Shown here: positions 22,201 to 33,843 of the stretch, piece by piece
Layout of the letters: each line of letters begins with the position of its first letter
How positions within the stretch are numbered: the first letter of the stretch is position 1
Assembly: GCA_000827205.1 (NCBI GenBank)
Contig: KN832569.1
Span: 508,647-572,646, forward strand
Length of the DNA stretch: 64,000 bases
Reading direction: 5' to 3'
Source: Plicaturopsis crispa FD-325 SS-3
Taxonomy: Eukaryota; Basidiomycota; Agaricomycetes; Amylocorticiales; Amylocorticiaceae
Notes under the pieces: generated by a model
Database searches by the model: none
The model's input: only the letters and a program-made list of their open reading frames with translations
Told to the model about the DNA's origin: nothing
Position numbers and translations under genes: made by a program

Positions 22201-23955
22201 ATGGATCGCCAGGGAGAGAGTAACTTCGACCAAGTTTAGCTTCTTCTTTGTCGGCAGCAGAAATTACCTGTGGACGGTCAATCAGTGAGTCGAAAAGAAG
22301 GAGTGGCTGAATTGCCAACCCGTCTCTGTGTTGACAATATATCTTCTGGTTTCATCTGCGTTCTCTCCACTTCGGAAACAAGCTTCTCTGCGCCGGCCCA
22401 ACCAAGGCCAAAGGCGCGCCTATACTGGACGACGCGAACAAAGGAATGTTCGAGGAGAGATTCGAGGGAACTACTCAAGCTGAACTTGTCGAATCGTCCT
22501 GGATCTTCTTCTTCCTCTTCTACGGGTATGTCTCCAGGCAGGGCACCCTCAATCGGATCCTCGCCAGGGATTCCGTTTTCCGCATCCTGAACATCACTCT
22601 CAGCAGGCTTGAAGGCGTCTCGAATTTCGTCGTCTTGCTGGATGAGTCCGAAGTTTCTACCGACCTCTTGAGCTTGGTGTTTTCCCGGCTTATATCGAGG
22701 CGTCAAGCCCACGGCAAATTTGAGACTAGTGCCCAGTCGTTTGGCATCGGTTGAATATTGGCCATCACTGGCTAGAGGTGGATAACAACCGCGAAAACCA
22801 GTAATGAGGAGGGTCAGATGCTGGCTACGGGAGAGTAGGCGACGATCCCAGGCCATCAAGGCGCGTGGGGGTATGTCGTTGGCCAGAGCTATCACAGGAA
22901 GGGAAACAGATACAGAGAAGTTGTCTGCCCCGAAACGAATGAAGCCAGGACGATAGCCTGCTGCCACGGTTTCGACGAAATCCCTGGAGATCACGCAAAT
23001 CAACGGACATACGTTTAGCAATTTCGAGACACTAACCTTTGCAGACGGGGAAGCTGCAACATTGACTTGCTGGAAGGCCCTGCGAAGTAATCGAGGTCGT
23101 CGTACGCTTCGTACGCGCCGTCGTCGTCGTCATCTGCGCCATCGGACTCCTCATCATCCAGTTGATGTGTCCGCAATTCTTGCTTTGTATGTGTATCTGG
23201 ATTGGTAACCTTTGACACGCTATGCAAGAACTTTTCGACAGTGTCTTCTATGGGACGCGGAGGCTCAGATGAAATGGCCTCGACGAGATCTTGGATTTTG
23301 GCGGGTAGATCTGCATCTGGAGAGTATGCGAAGAATGTGTGGTGGTCGGGGTACTCCGACGTGTCTGCGAGACTTCAGTGGTCGACATCATGCGAACGGC
23401 TTGTCCAACTCACCTGACACGAGGAGGTTCACGGAAACGACGCGCTTGGATTCCTGGCGTACCTCGAATTCGATACAGCCTTCATCGTCACCGCTCCGTA
23501 ATTCTTGACCGCACAATGCGTCGAGACCAACCAGGTTATCCTCTCAGTGGCTCAGATGAAAGAGGTAGCAACACGCACTCGTAACTTGAAGTTGTCGATA
23601 CTCGAAACCTCTTGTGCATGCTTCTACAGCGTCTTTCAAGTCGGCCGTAAACCTCTTTCTTCCCTTCAAAGTCGCGTTTTTGGCTGTCTTGATCGCGTCG
23701 CCCATCGCAGAACTGCCAGTATTTGAGCCGCTTGCCAGTTCTTGTTCTCGGTGGCGAGACGGAGGTGCGTTTACTTTGGAGGCTAGATTCCGCAGTATGT
23801 TAGGCGTCAATAGACCTCGTGCACCAACTATAACTCAAACTACACGCACCTGCTTCGACTTTTTGCCGTTTCGAGAGACGTTCAGACTGATCTGAATCAG
23901 AATCGTTCACTTCGATAACTTCGCGCTTAGCTGTGTTTCCTGTGCGCGACGGCAT
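19277..23955 (-). CDS. PARP (ADP-ribosyltransferase)-UBE2Q ubiquitin-conjugating fusion protein
   Basis: A large, many-exon gene, roughly 1,150-1,250 residues. It starts MPSRTGNTAKREVIEV (23955) with an acidic, nuclear-looking leader. Next come a conserved N-terminal region (VSVNLLVS, DTSEYPDHHTFFAYS), a long central region, and a Cys-rich block (FCPVCHNTI, then VCDSKLCAYQYYS) matching the PARP6/PARP8 group. The ADP-ribosyltransferase domain has FHGSPLKNWHSIIRHGL (His codon 21041-21043) and GVYFAKEGAVS (Tyr near 20845). After an acidic linker (EIIEIDDSDDD) is a UBE2Q-type E2 domain: LGWYMPPDKIGDNLFQWIVE, EIRFPPSFPLSPPFFRI and GGGSMCMDLLTADG with the thioester Cys at 19719-19721. It ends GVHEALEGYM...IPAGIEKLAI. 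So both the NAD-binding His and the E2 Cys are present. The PARP-E2 pairing is known in fungi, but its substrate is not established. Confidence 0.9.
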
Positions 23956-24494
23956 CTACGACGCAATGTCTTAGTCCCTGTGTACGCGGCGGCGTCGATG
24001 AACGCCAGAAGAAAGCGACAATTACAGCAATTTGAGCGCCAGCCACGGTGGTCGTGCCTACAAGGCGAGGCGGGAACCGCCACAGCGCGTCGCCGAGTCG
24101 GCATGCGACGCGACATTCCCACGGTAATACAGAATTGAGCGTCGTGTCGTTCGTGCTCCAAGTCCCAGGGCCACCGACTTTAAGAATGAAATAAATTCGT
24201 TACAGGTACGAAGCAGGCACCCGCAGGCGTGTATTCCCTAGAGACGCTGTTTGGCGCTGCTTCTGTCGTGCGCGTACGTCGAGATAATCAAATTCCAGCC
24301 AAAAGAAAAGAAATGACAGCGCGCACAGTCGTCGTCAAACATCTATAGTACAATCTGTTGAAAGTGTTGTTGTTACAAGCGTGCTGCAACAATGCGGGGT
24401 GTGATATATGGAAGTGTCCTCGGAGTCGATGAAAATGATACATCTAGTGATATGTAGCCCTCGGACAGTTTTGAACGGCCCACAGGCCTGATGA

Positions 24495-25781
24495 TCAGCC
24501 GCCCGCCGCATGTCCATCTAAACTGCCTGCCGCTAGACCATCCAGCAATGACGGCACCCCAGAATATGCCCGCAAGTCATCTGGTAGTCGCCCATACCGG
24601 CTATCTGCGTAGGGCATGCTGCGCGGGGCCAATGAGTCCTGGCGCATCTGTTTCAGCATCCGAATACTGGCCAAAATGATAAGCCAAGCACGCACAACAT
24701 CGGCGGTCAAGCCGTCCCGATTGAAGTCGATCAGGCCATGCGTTTGACCCGGTGGGTATACATGCGCGCCGACTGATATTGGTCGAAGCTCGTCCTTGGG
24801 ATAGGCATTTTCGCGGTTCGAGCTTGACCCTGTGCTGTGCCGTCGGAGGGATGGTCTCGTCGCTCGAGAGTTGGTAGCTGCCATCCCTGAAGACTGAAAC
24901 CCCGGTCAGCGGTGTAATATTCTATTTCAGCGTATTTTACACACCGCTTCTAAGTACGTAGGATCCGGGTTGAACGGTATGTCCGTGAGAGGATTGCCAC
25001 TCGAATAGCCTTGAGGCGGTGGAAAGGACGTCGCGCTGGGATTTTCGCTCCGAGGATCGTAGTAAATCATCGAAGGATCCGAATAGCCCGCAGATGATGG
25101 CGAATGGTACGAAGACGACGAAGATGATGTCGAAGGCGAGGACATGTTGCCTAAATATGCATCCATCGGTGGCCGAGAGACATGGCCATCAGCGGGCCGA
25201 TGGTTTTCGTACGTATAGGCGGGGAAAGGGGGCGGATGTACGTCCCCGTGAGAAAACGGGGCGCCAAAAGGAAGCCGATTCGACCTTGGGGCCAGGTTGT
25301 TCGGAGGCAGCGTTGCAGGCGTGGAGTGGAACGACGGACTACCGTGGTAGGGCGGGGAGGCTCCCCATGTCGATGGCCCGACAGCTGGTATGGCCGACGG
25401 TGACGGAGCCGATGTATCCGCAGCACCATTGGTGAGCAGCGGACAATTTGGCGCATGAAAGCGCAGCTGGTCGCTACCACGAGAAACTCTGAAAACTTGG
25501 TCGCTGAAGGATGTACAGAAGCCCACTACACACCTTCTAGCGAATGCCTTGTTACATCCCTCGCACTTGAAGTCGAGATTGCGTGTGTCTATAGCATGCA
25601 CGGTGAGCGTGATGTGGCCTCGGATAAGGAATGTGGCGAGCGTACGGATTGCATAGTGCCGTCGTAGGTTCGACCGTCGCGTAAACGCGGTGTCGCAGGT
25701 AGGGCAGTGGTATTTGTCGTCGGAGGCAGCTCGCGAGACGCCGTCGACGTCGCAGATACTCCGCATAGTGGTGCTGTTCAT
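24495..25781 (-). CDS. C2H2 zinc-finger protein, likely transcription factor
   Basis: The start MNSTTMRSICDVDG (25781) is followed by a first finger CPTCDTAFTRRSNLRRHYAIH. It is split by an intron after the codon for Ile and completed by HTRNLDF on the next exon. A second finger, CEGCNKAF with a later RFHAPNC, is irregular (C2HC-like). The rest is Pro/Ser/Tyr-rich low complexity (about residues 100-270), typical of fungal activation regions. A last exon (from about 24900 down) gives MAATNSRATRPS, LIDFNRDGLTADVVRAWLI and a short tail. Fungal proteins with two N-terminal fingers and a disordered tail usually bind DNA in the nucleus. Targets are unknown, and I cannot tie it to a named regulator. 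Confidence 0.78.
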
Positions 25782-25799
25782 GTGTGGGTGATGGTGTAG

Positions 25800-26660
25800 G
25801 ACGCGTCAAAGTTGATGTTGTGAATCAAAGGTTAAGCACAAACGTCCTGTGGGAGTATATGTATTTGTACAAAACAGATGTACCGTGCTGATGACATCGG
25901 TGGCGTTGCCAGGCGCAAGCAATAAGGATCTGAAAAGCAATCTCCAATACTCTTTCAGTGAACGGTGCGTCGGTGCCGTCCGCCACAATGCCTATGTCTA
26001 AATTTGTATGACTTGCCTGCGTGGGTAAAGCAGCCGAAGACCACGGATACAGCGCTGTCCAGGGTCAGATCAGAATGTGAAAACATTAAGGCTGTATAGA
26101 TCCAGCTCAGATACACCGCGAATGTAGAGGACATGCCGAACTTACTCTTCGACAACACACTACGCCAAGCCGTCAAGATCAGCCATGCAACGGGAAGAAG
26201 CCGCACCACTGAACTTACGATAGATGCGCGCTCTCGGCCTCGGTCGCGGGTGGTTCACAGCGCTGAAAACATGCGAGTACTGAATGTGTACCTGGTGAAG
26301 TCGATAGTTCGAAACTTGATGGGAATACGACGAGCCCTTCGAAAAAGGGAACTCAAAAATTGACCGTGAAGGTCGGGAATATGGACACGGACCTCCGGAC
26401 GTTGCTTGTTATTCGTCATCTGGCTGCGTACCACATATGCCAGGCGCAGAGATTGGGGTTCTTGCAGAGATGTTGAAGATGCGGCGTTCGGAGGTGTTGC
26501 CCACTCGCTTAAACGTGGGAGGTAAACGGCCGTGCATACAGTGGTGGGTAAATCTGAAGGACCTGTGATGCGATGTGGTCACGATCATTGATGTCAAAGT
26601 ACGCGCAACATGGAATCCGCCAAGGTTTGGCCTACAGATGACAGAATTAGTCAAGGGACA
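25800..26660 (-). other. Possible hypothetical membrane-protein gene, unresolved
   Basis: Minus-strand segments here contain VVRLLPVAWLILTAWRSVL (near 26200), then TLMFSHSDLTLDSAVSVVFG, then IVADGTDAPFTERVLEIAF. They can be linked by short GT-AG introns. Two stretches are hydrophobic enough for membrane helices. I could not recognise the family or find a convincing start, so this may be a real gene, a relic or chance. Confidence 0.3.
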
Positions 26661-29600
26661 TTGAGGGGGGCCTGGGGCATTGCCTAGCGTGAGAGCTTGA
26701 AAAAATGCACGACGAACAAATCAGAACATCGTAAAATCGCAGGCGGTTGTAGATTGCAATGATTACATAGGCGGACGATTCGGGGCGGATGAAACGCTAT
26801 CAGTGTTGCGTTGTGCTGCATTGATAGAAGCGTGAGGGGAAGATACCGCGTACGCATCACTCGAGCTTTTAATTGACCAATATATGAAAAGCCGGGGTCA
26901 GACGAATATCCGAGCTAACAGCGAGGAGGTTTACCGTACCTTGAGGCGTGCAATCGAAATCGCGATAGTGTGAACGCAACGCTTGTCAGCGCGCGCCAGC
27001 GCGATTGCAAGGAGGCTGACCATCCGCATTGTGCGGAACCGGCCGCGTTGTCACGCATACCAATGATATTCGTGGATACACGAGTTAGCTAGCCACGCCA
27101 TTCGCGATGCCTCCGTTCCCGATTTGATACCATGATACAAAAATGGTTCGTCGGAGCTAGACCAATCGACCGACGGGACGGTGAAGTTGAGAGCCCCAAG
27201 TTAAACACCGGCTTGAGGGCCCTCGAAGGCTGAGAGAAACCCTGCCTCGGTTAGTTAGGGTCGAAAGCGGCAAGTATCGTGCAATCGACGTCTCACCTCC
27301 ACATCGGGGACTAGGAAGCAAATGCCGTCAATTATTGAGAGCTATGAGGAGTGGTGCTGAGCAAGGAAGCCCACAAAGTTCAAAGCAAACGGAAGTATAA
27401 CTATCTGCTACCGACAACCTGAATATGTCGATCAAGGTCCATCATATACCCCGAGGACACGGGGAAATCACGCACCAGTGATGTCGGCGACTTTCCGTCA
27501 TTATTTGCGTCTTTGCAGCGTATATCTGATAAAATAATTGCTATCACGGAGTCCCGTCGACAAAACGTGACTTGGAGGAGGGATCAAAATCGTGGGTCTA
27601 CAAGCAGTGATAAGCAGGATGACATGAGAAGACGGCGACCCGACGCAAGCATTCATAATAAAATGGAGATGCCTCAGCGCGCCGTCCACAGCAGTAGCGA
27701 GATTGCGAGGGATTGATCGACAATAAAATCTGCGCCCAGAATGATGCTGAGAAAGCGCCGACTACCAATCGCAAGATGGTCATAAGTATTCGGCGCGCGG
27801 GACCAAACTGCCAATTGCATAGAACCAGGCCGCTGCCTTGATCGAGGATCTCTCGGGAGGACCAGCGGCGCCCTGAACCTGCCCTCGGACAAATAGTGGG
27901 TACCGCGAGGTAACCACATGGAATGTGAAAACGCGCCGATAGAAGGATTCCCGCATAGGCCCAACGCATAAACCAATGCAGGGTCAAAGGAATCACACCG
28001 CAGGCCAGCGTGGACCCTCGAAATGAAGGAACATTGCAAGGGTCGATAGCCAACAGACTAACGACCGCGCTTAGCCAGCTGTACAACACACGCAAACCAA
28101 CGTCTAATAATCACGCGGAGACCATGGCGAGGAAATGACGTGACACACCGTGGAAAGGCGTGCTTTTCAGTCCCGCATGCAGAGCCCCCCGCAAAGCCCG
28201 TTAACCCAGCGAGTAGCCCGGGGAAGCGAAAAGTGCGTTCGCTGTGACGCGACATGTACTGTTACACAACAAAAGACGTGTTTTGCGCCGATACGAGTCG
28301 GATTTGCGGTCTCCATGCGCGCTCACACGAACGCGAGCGCTTTTTCTTGTGACACAAGGAGAACAAGGCAGAAAGAAACGAGGACGGACGGGGATGAGGA
28401 AGGGACGGGAACTTGCGTGCACGGATGTCGATCGAACCTGCGTCGCACGATGCCGACCAATGCCGACCGGGGGCGGCGACCAAAAATATTCAGCCTCCGT
28501 TCTGCTTCAGCGCATTTCAATTTTACGTTCAATCCCGCCACACTTGGTCGCGTCTCCTCGCCACAGCGCAGCATCCTCCAACTATAGGTGTACAAACATT
28601 TCGTGCATGTTATACGGCAAGTGCGCCTTATCGTCAGACGCATTTTTGGTGGTGGAGAGGCTAATCGCACCGCAGGCACCTTTCGGGCACCGTTCGGACG
28701 TGAGATCAGGGCGTATGCAGAGGACGGGCGTCTATAGAAATCTCGGGTTTTCTAAGTACGAGAATTCTCGAGACGCGAAGGGGGGGTGGTGTGGCCGGAT
28801 CTACACCTCGACAGCGTGCGGTCCTGACCGCTTACCCAGGTAATGCAGGCTTGCCTAACTGACAGCCATTTTTCGACATCGATGGGGCGAAGCTGCTCCA
28901 TCCAGTTCTTGCCCTTCCTTCCTGCAGGCAAGTAATCTTCAGCATCTATCGACGTTCTTCTCCATCTGATGTGTCCCCCCCGTTGACTCGTAGTCAGAAA
29001 TACCTTCCTTCTCCTTCGGCGAAATGCCCGGCTGCGGGGCTTTCTCCAGGGGATGGGACGCTCGTGCATGAACGAGTCTGCTGTGTATGTACCGTCTACT
29101 GCGCCAGCGGCCCCGCTCACACCTGAGCGCTGATCCGTTGGAGAGTATTTCAATCGGTGTGCCTACATTTCTTCTCGTCATGTTTTCATTTCTCTCGTTA
29201 CACATCTAGAATTCACGTTTTTTTTCGCCGAAGAGTTTTTCAATTAGGCTGTGCCTCCTTCGCGGGGGAACGCTTATCAGTCATCTGCGATCGGCGATTC
29301 GACTTCATTCATTCGGTTGATGCCCACGAAGAGAGCACTAAATGCTTGTTTGCGCTGCACTCTCGCTGCCTCCCGTAGCCGTAGCCGTTGGAATGCACGT
29401 CCCGCACGCATAAACTAGGCGCTCGGGGCCCTCTCGAGACTTATCGCGTCTTTGATTATCGTGAACGTGGTGCCTGATGCGCATCCAGTCCGCTCCTCCC
29501 TCAGCCTGCCGGTGTAACTTTGGGCCATCCATTCCGATCACACCCGAAACTCCTCTTCTTCTCGCCGCGAACCGATAATCCGAATCTCCCTCTGCGCCAA

Positions 29601-29838
29601 TTCGTGACATTTGATGACTCTCACGCAGTCTCACGACAAAAGTCATAGGGACGCTGCGTGCTGCGCACATTCCGTACGGCTCGCCGCCCACATGATCTGA
29701 CGGTCATAGGGACAAGGGTTCAACGTTCACCACGGAATCTCGTACAATTGGAACGATCACTGCCACACCGAGGTTGACTACATACGCGATAATCTTACAA
29801 CAATTCCTTTCCTCCCTTTCCGACCTTGCTTGAATCCT
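26661..29838. other. About 3.2 kb without a confident gene
   Basis: Minus-strand frames at about 27600-28095 are partly hydrophobic (TLHWFMRWAYAGILLSA, TILRLVVGAFSASFWAQIL). They could be exons of an unrecognised membrane protein or its remnant, but no motif, start or end could be fixed. The plus-strand frames around 28150-28840 overlap one another and look non-coding. No RNA gene or clear repeat was seen. Confidence 0.4.
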
Positions 29839-30372
29839 TTACGACGGCATGGTCTGCACCTGGGCGGCGTCCTTGAACGGCGCGACCGAGTCCCAGCGGC
29901 TCTTCACGAACAGCTCAGTCTTCACGGGGATCTTTGCGAAATCCGCAAAGTTGCCCGTCTGGATGGCCTGTGCGTCGCCGAACGCGACGCTTTTGTGCGA
30001 GACGGCGCTTCCGCAGTTGCTGCAGAAGATGCGCGTTACTGCGAGCGATAGACGGGCGATCAGCGTCTCGTGGCGGTGGACAGACAGCTCTCGCCAAATG
30101 CACTTACCAGTGTTTCCACTTGGGGCTTTGATGTCGTAGTTCTTGACCGGTCCCGTGATGGTCACGTCCTTCTGGGGCGCGAGGACATTGGTCGAGAACG
30201 CTGTCCCACGACGAATTAGCTCCAGTTGGTCTCACGAGACGAGTTTGCGACGACGCTCACCACTTCCGCTGGTCTGTTTGCAGTCAGTGCAGTGGCAGAC
30301 GATCTGCTCTGGGTGCGTGCTGTTTAGTGTGATTGTGGTCTGACCGCAGAGGCAAGATCCGGAGTGAGGCAT
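29839..30372 (-). CDS. GFA/CENP-V-family protein (glutathione-dependent formaldehyde-activating fold)
   Basis: Three exons (30372-30261, 30200-30108, 30038-29839) join in phase to 134 residues, the normal length for a single GFA domain. Zinc-binding cysteines are in place: CLCGQ near residue 7, CHCTDC near residue 28 and CSNCGS in the last exon. The family takes its name from a bacterial enzyme proposed to speed the joining of formaldehyde to glutathione, but most fungal members are uncharacterised. No transit peptide is seen, so a cytosolic place is likely. The ATG at 30372 immediately precedes HSGSCLCGQ, the usual start of the domain. Neighbouring genes give no pathway context. Confidence 0.88.
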
Positions 30373-31920
30373 GCTGAATAGGTTTTATAGGTAGTGCAAG
30401 TTTCGGTGAGTGCTTTTGGTTGTGGTGGTTGGGAAAGAGAGAGGGTGTCTAACGAGGGCGCAGGATTTATCTCTCTTATAGGATTTCTGCTGTTCACGGT
30501 TGGTCATCTGTCGACACACGATTATTCGCGAATTTGGCTTGTCTTTCGCAAGGTATCGGGTTGGAATTGACCACGGGTCCTTGGTCATGTCACGACGTCA
30601 TCACCTTTTTGGTCACGGGGTCGCGTCGACGCGTCTTTCCCCGACCAAGAACTTTTGTTTTTCCTCGCCACATTTTCCAGGCTTCCGGTTCGTTCCTTGT
30701 ATTTTGGCGCGCTATACAGAAAATGGGTGGCGCATCGTCAAAACCTGTGCACTGAATTTCGTGGCTGACTCGGGAATACCAGGACGCTATGTTGCGCAAT
30801 TATCGTGAGCGGTGCGTGCGCTACAATTATTCCTGTTCTTTCCGTAGCTGTGTAACCAACGCATTTTCGTCAGGTTTAATTGCCTGTCTAGGCCCACTTC
30901 TGTTGATTGCCTTATGGCAAGGGTGGTCAAAGTGCGGACGTGCTTTTTTTTTGGCGCGAGCGTGCCTAACCTATGGCAAGTCCGACCGCGGATCATGCAC
31001 TCTACCCGCCTTGACGCGTCTCAAAAATGCCTCACTTTGCTGGCATCTTGAAAGGTTACCTTTTGTACCTATCCACCACTTGCTATAATAATAACTTCAT
31101 CATGTCGGTAATCCAGGAAAAGAGGGACCTTGTTTAACATCTAAGCGCTCGATGTTGCGCATCAGAACGAGTGTACGGTCAGATTGGTGTGCAATGTTAC
31201 ATCGCGGTAGAATACGGTCTGAAAGCCGTGTCCCTTCTGCTGTAAGTACGCCCTTCTCGGAGACAGGCAAACATCCAAGTCAACGAGTTCCTCGACACCC
31301 TCGGACTCAGTCGGTGAACATAGACCTCGCTGCGAGATACGCGCCTGGGCAGCTTCCCACCGAGCTAAGCTACTAGTAAGATAGTACCTCAATCGTATTA
31401 TTCTATAGCTGTGGGCATTCCACGCAGCCCGGCCGAAGATATGCGATGTGTGGTTGTGAACCTCATACGAGAAGGAGGACAATATTCTATTCAAGTAGTT
31501 GCACAGACACTACTAATAAGAAGAAAAGACAAATACATTATAACAATCCGTGGAAATAATAAAATGAGTCGACGACGTGAATGCAGAGACAGAAGTGAAC
31601 GATGCATGATAGATGAGAAGCGGCCCCGGACGAGTGCGATTATTCGAAGGAAGGACAGAAGGACGGTGATTCCAGATATGCGAAAGAACGCCAAATATGC
31701 GAAAGAACGAACAGATACACGACGAACGATGGCTGGATGGAGACGGAGATGCATGCGGGGACGGGCGGATAATTATGGCCGTGGGCGCGCGCACAACAAT
31801 AGGCTATGTGCGTGGGGGCGTCACGAATCACGATAGATAGCGGAGATGTTTGAAGGCCGAGAAGACCAGCTGTGCGCGCGCGATCGCGGCGAAGGGGAAG
31901 GCGTCATCGCGAACGTGCAG
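30373..31920. other. Intergenic; no supported gene
   Basis: No conserved protein or RNA gene was found. Around 31675-31715 there is a small two-copy repeat (atatgcgaaagaacg). Confidence 0.4.
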
Positions 31921-33079
31921 TTAGGCGTAATAAGGACGTCCTAGGGGCACCACGGCGTTCTGCGAGCTGTGCATCGACGACGAGTGACTGTGGTGGTGTG
32001 GGCGGTGATTGCGAGGATGCGCGAAGCCGTGCAGAGAAGGCGCGTGGCGGTGGGAATGGCGATGCGTGTCGGTGGATGAAGTATGTGTATGGTTCGATGG
32101 CGAGGGGATGTGAGCGAGCGAGAGATGCGAAACGGAAGACTGCGGGTGCAGTTGCGGCGGCGGAGGTGCCGCGAAGTGGTGTAGATGTGCTGACTCCGGG
32201 GTCTGAGGAGGAATCAGAGACGAAGGCCCGAACGGGTTCGGCGGGGGAAACGGCGGTGGCGGCGGCGGGGCAGCTTGCGGGTAAGCCGAAGAATGCGAAG
32301 GCGGCGTACTACATGCCTGTGTGACCGCATGCGTTATCTTCTCTCTCATCGTCTTTATCTGTTCAGATGGATAGTTCATGTATCCCATCGGCCAGCAATT
32401 CGTCAGCAGCCACTTTTCGAGTATGTGCGGCGCCCATTGCACGCCGTTCATGCGCGTGCCATGAATAAGCATTTCTTTAATATCCTCCGGGTCGTCCTTC
32501 GCGTATCTAACCATCTTCAGCGCCACGCCCCAGAATGGTGCGACTGCAATCAATGCGAGGCCGGGCGACGAGTATATCGTGTTGAGATGCACATTGTTCG
32601 CCTGGATCGACGCGTGGTAGATCGGATCGTACGTGCGGTTCGTCGTTGGGCTATCCTCACTGCCGGATGAGGCAGATTCAACGACAAGGCGAAACGGCGG
32701 GGACGTACTCAGTTGCCATCGGCAGCGCCACATCGGCGTGCGAGTTCATCCAGTCCGCGCCCAGACGGAAATTCGTGGCCGTGAGGGCAATGCACGTCTG
32801 CAGGCGGGCCTGTGCGTCGTGCATGCCCACGCTGGCCATTTCCGTGATAAACGACCGCTCGATGAAGTCGACGTCACGCGTAGTGGCGCGGGTGGACTTG
32901 AGGTTCGGATGCAGTATCATGACCGCACCCCCGTGCACGACGAGGCGGATGGGCCGGCCGAAGGCCTGCAGGATGCGTTTGGAGAACTCGTCGAGGACGT
33001 GCAGGAGGAGCTCTTTCGTGAGCGGGACTTCGTTCTGTTCGGCCATGAGGAGGGTGGGTGGAGAGGGCTCGTCAGCCAC
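31921..33079 (-). CDS. Nucleotidyltransferase-like protein with histidine-rich tail (basidiomycete DUF family)
   Basis: Two exons (33079-32709, 32659-31921) join in phase to 369 residues. RLVVHGGAVMILHP (Gly-Gly at residues 50-51) followed by TRDVDFIERSF (D69 and D71) has the spacing of the hGG...DhD active-site pattern of DNA-polymerase-beta-type nucleotidyltransferases, such as AbiEii and DUF6036 relatives. Later parts are APFWGVALKMVRYAKDDPEDIKEML and a helical segment. The last 110 residues or so are Pro-rich, then His-rich (HTHTSSTDTHRHSHRH; HHHSHSS), perhaps metal-binding or disordered. A basidiomycete family of unknown role is likely. A second in-frame Met, MAEQNEVPL, could be the start. 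It is divergent from PMS1, with 764 bases between the starts. Confidence 0.75.
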
Positions 33080-33843
33080 TTGTCCGCCGCTTTATAAGGC
33101 CGTCCTGTGTGGCGTCAAAGCGAGGCAGCTGCAGTCACCGCTGAGCAACCGCTAAGACAACACAAAAGCCTTTCTAAAAGCCCGCCTCGTTGTTTTTGTG
33201 AGCTGGAACAATGACACGAGGATTAGCATTTGGACGGAAGCAGTCACCCACCTGGTCCCACATAGCCCTGTATAGCAACAACAGCTCCTATGTTCATCGA
33301 TATTCTGCATTGCCTCTGAGCCCCAGTAGCTGAAAGGAATCAAAACGACGGGCTCTGCTGTGCTCCTACGGCCATCCTTTGCTGCGTTAGGGCTGCGCTG
33401 GGGCGCTCTTGAAAGGTCCGGTCGAGTTTCGCCGCAGGATGGGAGCTTGAAGATGAATTACAGCTTCAATTGTGTTCAGGGTCCAGTCCAGGTCTAATCA
33501 GCCCGCAGAGAGAGTCTTTGTAGTAGAGATATATCAAGCGAAAAAGGATGTTTTCAACAGAGCAGTTTGTCGCCGTCATGAACAAGTTGTAAGTCGCGTC
33601 GCGCCGCGGCGGCGGCGGCAAAACGAAAGTGGCTGAGAAGGCGCGCCGGCCGCTCAACAACAACTCTTCCCCCAAATTATTCGACCATCCTCGGAGCCTC
33701 CGCAAACGCGTTTCGGACGCTTGAAAATCGCGCCCAGCTACCCTCAAGCTACTGCGGACACTTTCTTGGATTACAGCTAGATTCGACGGTGCACAAAGCC
33801 ATTCGAGCGCGCATGTCAATATAAACGCGACGGTCGAAGTTCC
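33080..33843. promoter_or_regulatory. Divergent promoter region between NTase-like gene and PMS1
   Basis: This stretch of 764 bases separates two divergently transcribed genes, so it should hold both promoters. I see no other gene. Short GGC-rich sequence lies near 33600-33620. Confidence 0.5.

Noticed and set aside
28150-28843. Long plus-strand frames suggesting a gene
   Set aside because: Several overlapping frames, no domain, no splice logic and no shared signal. Likely chance in GC-rich sequence.
31315-31378. Minus-strand tagctcggtgggaagc resembling a tRNA D arm
   Set aside because: No T-arm sequence (GGTTCGANTCC) follows at the right distance and no full cloverleaf can be drawn.
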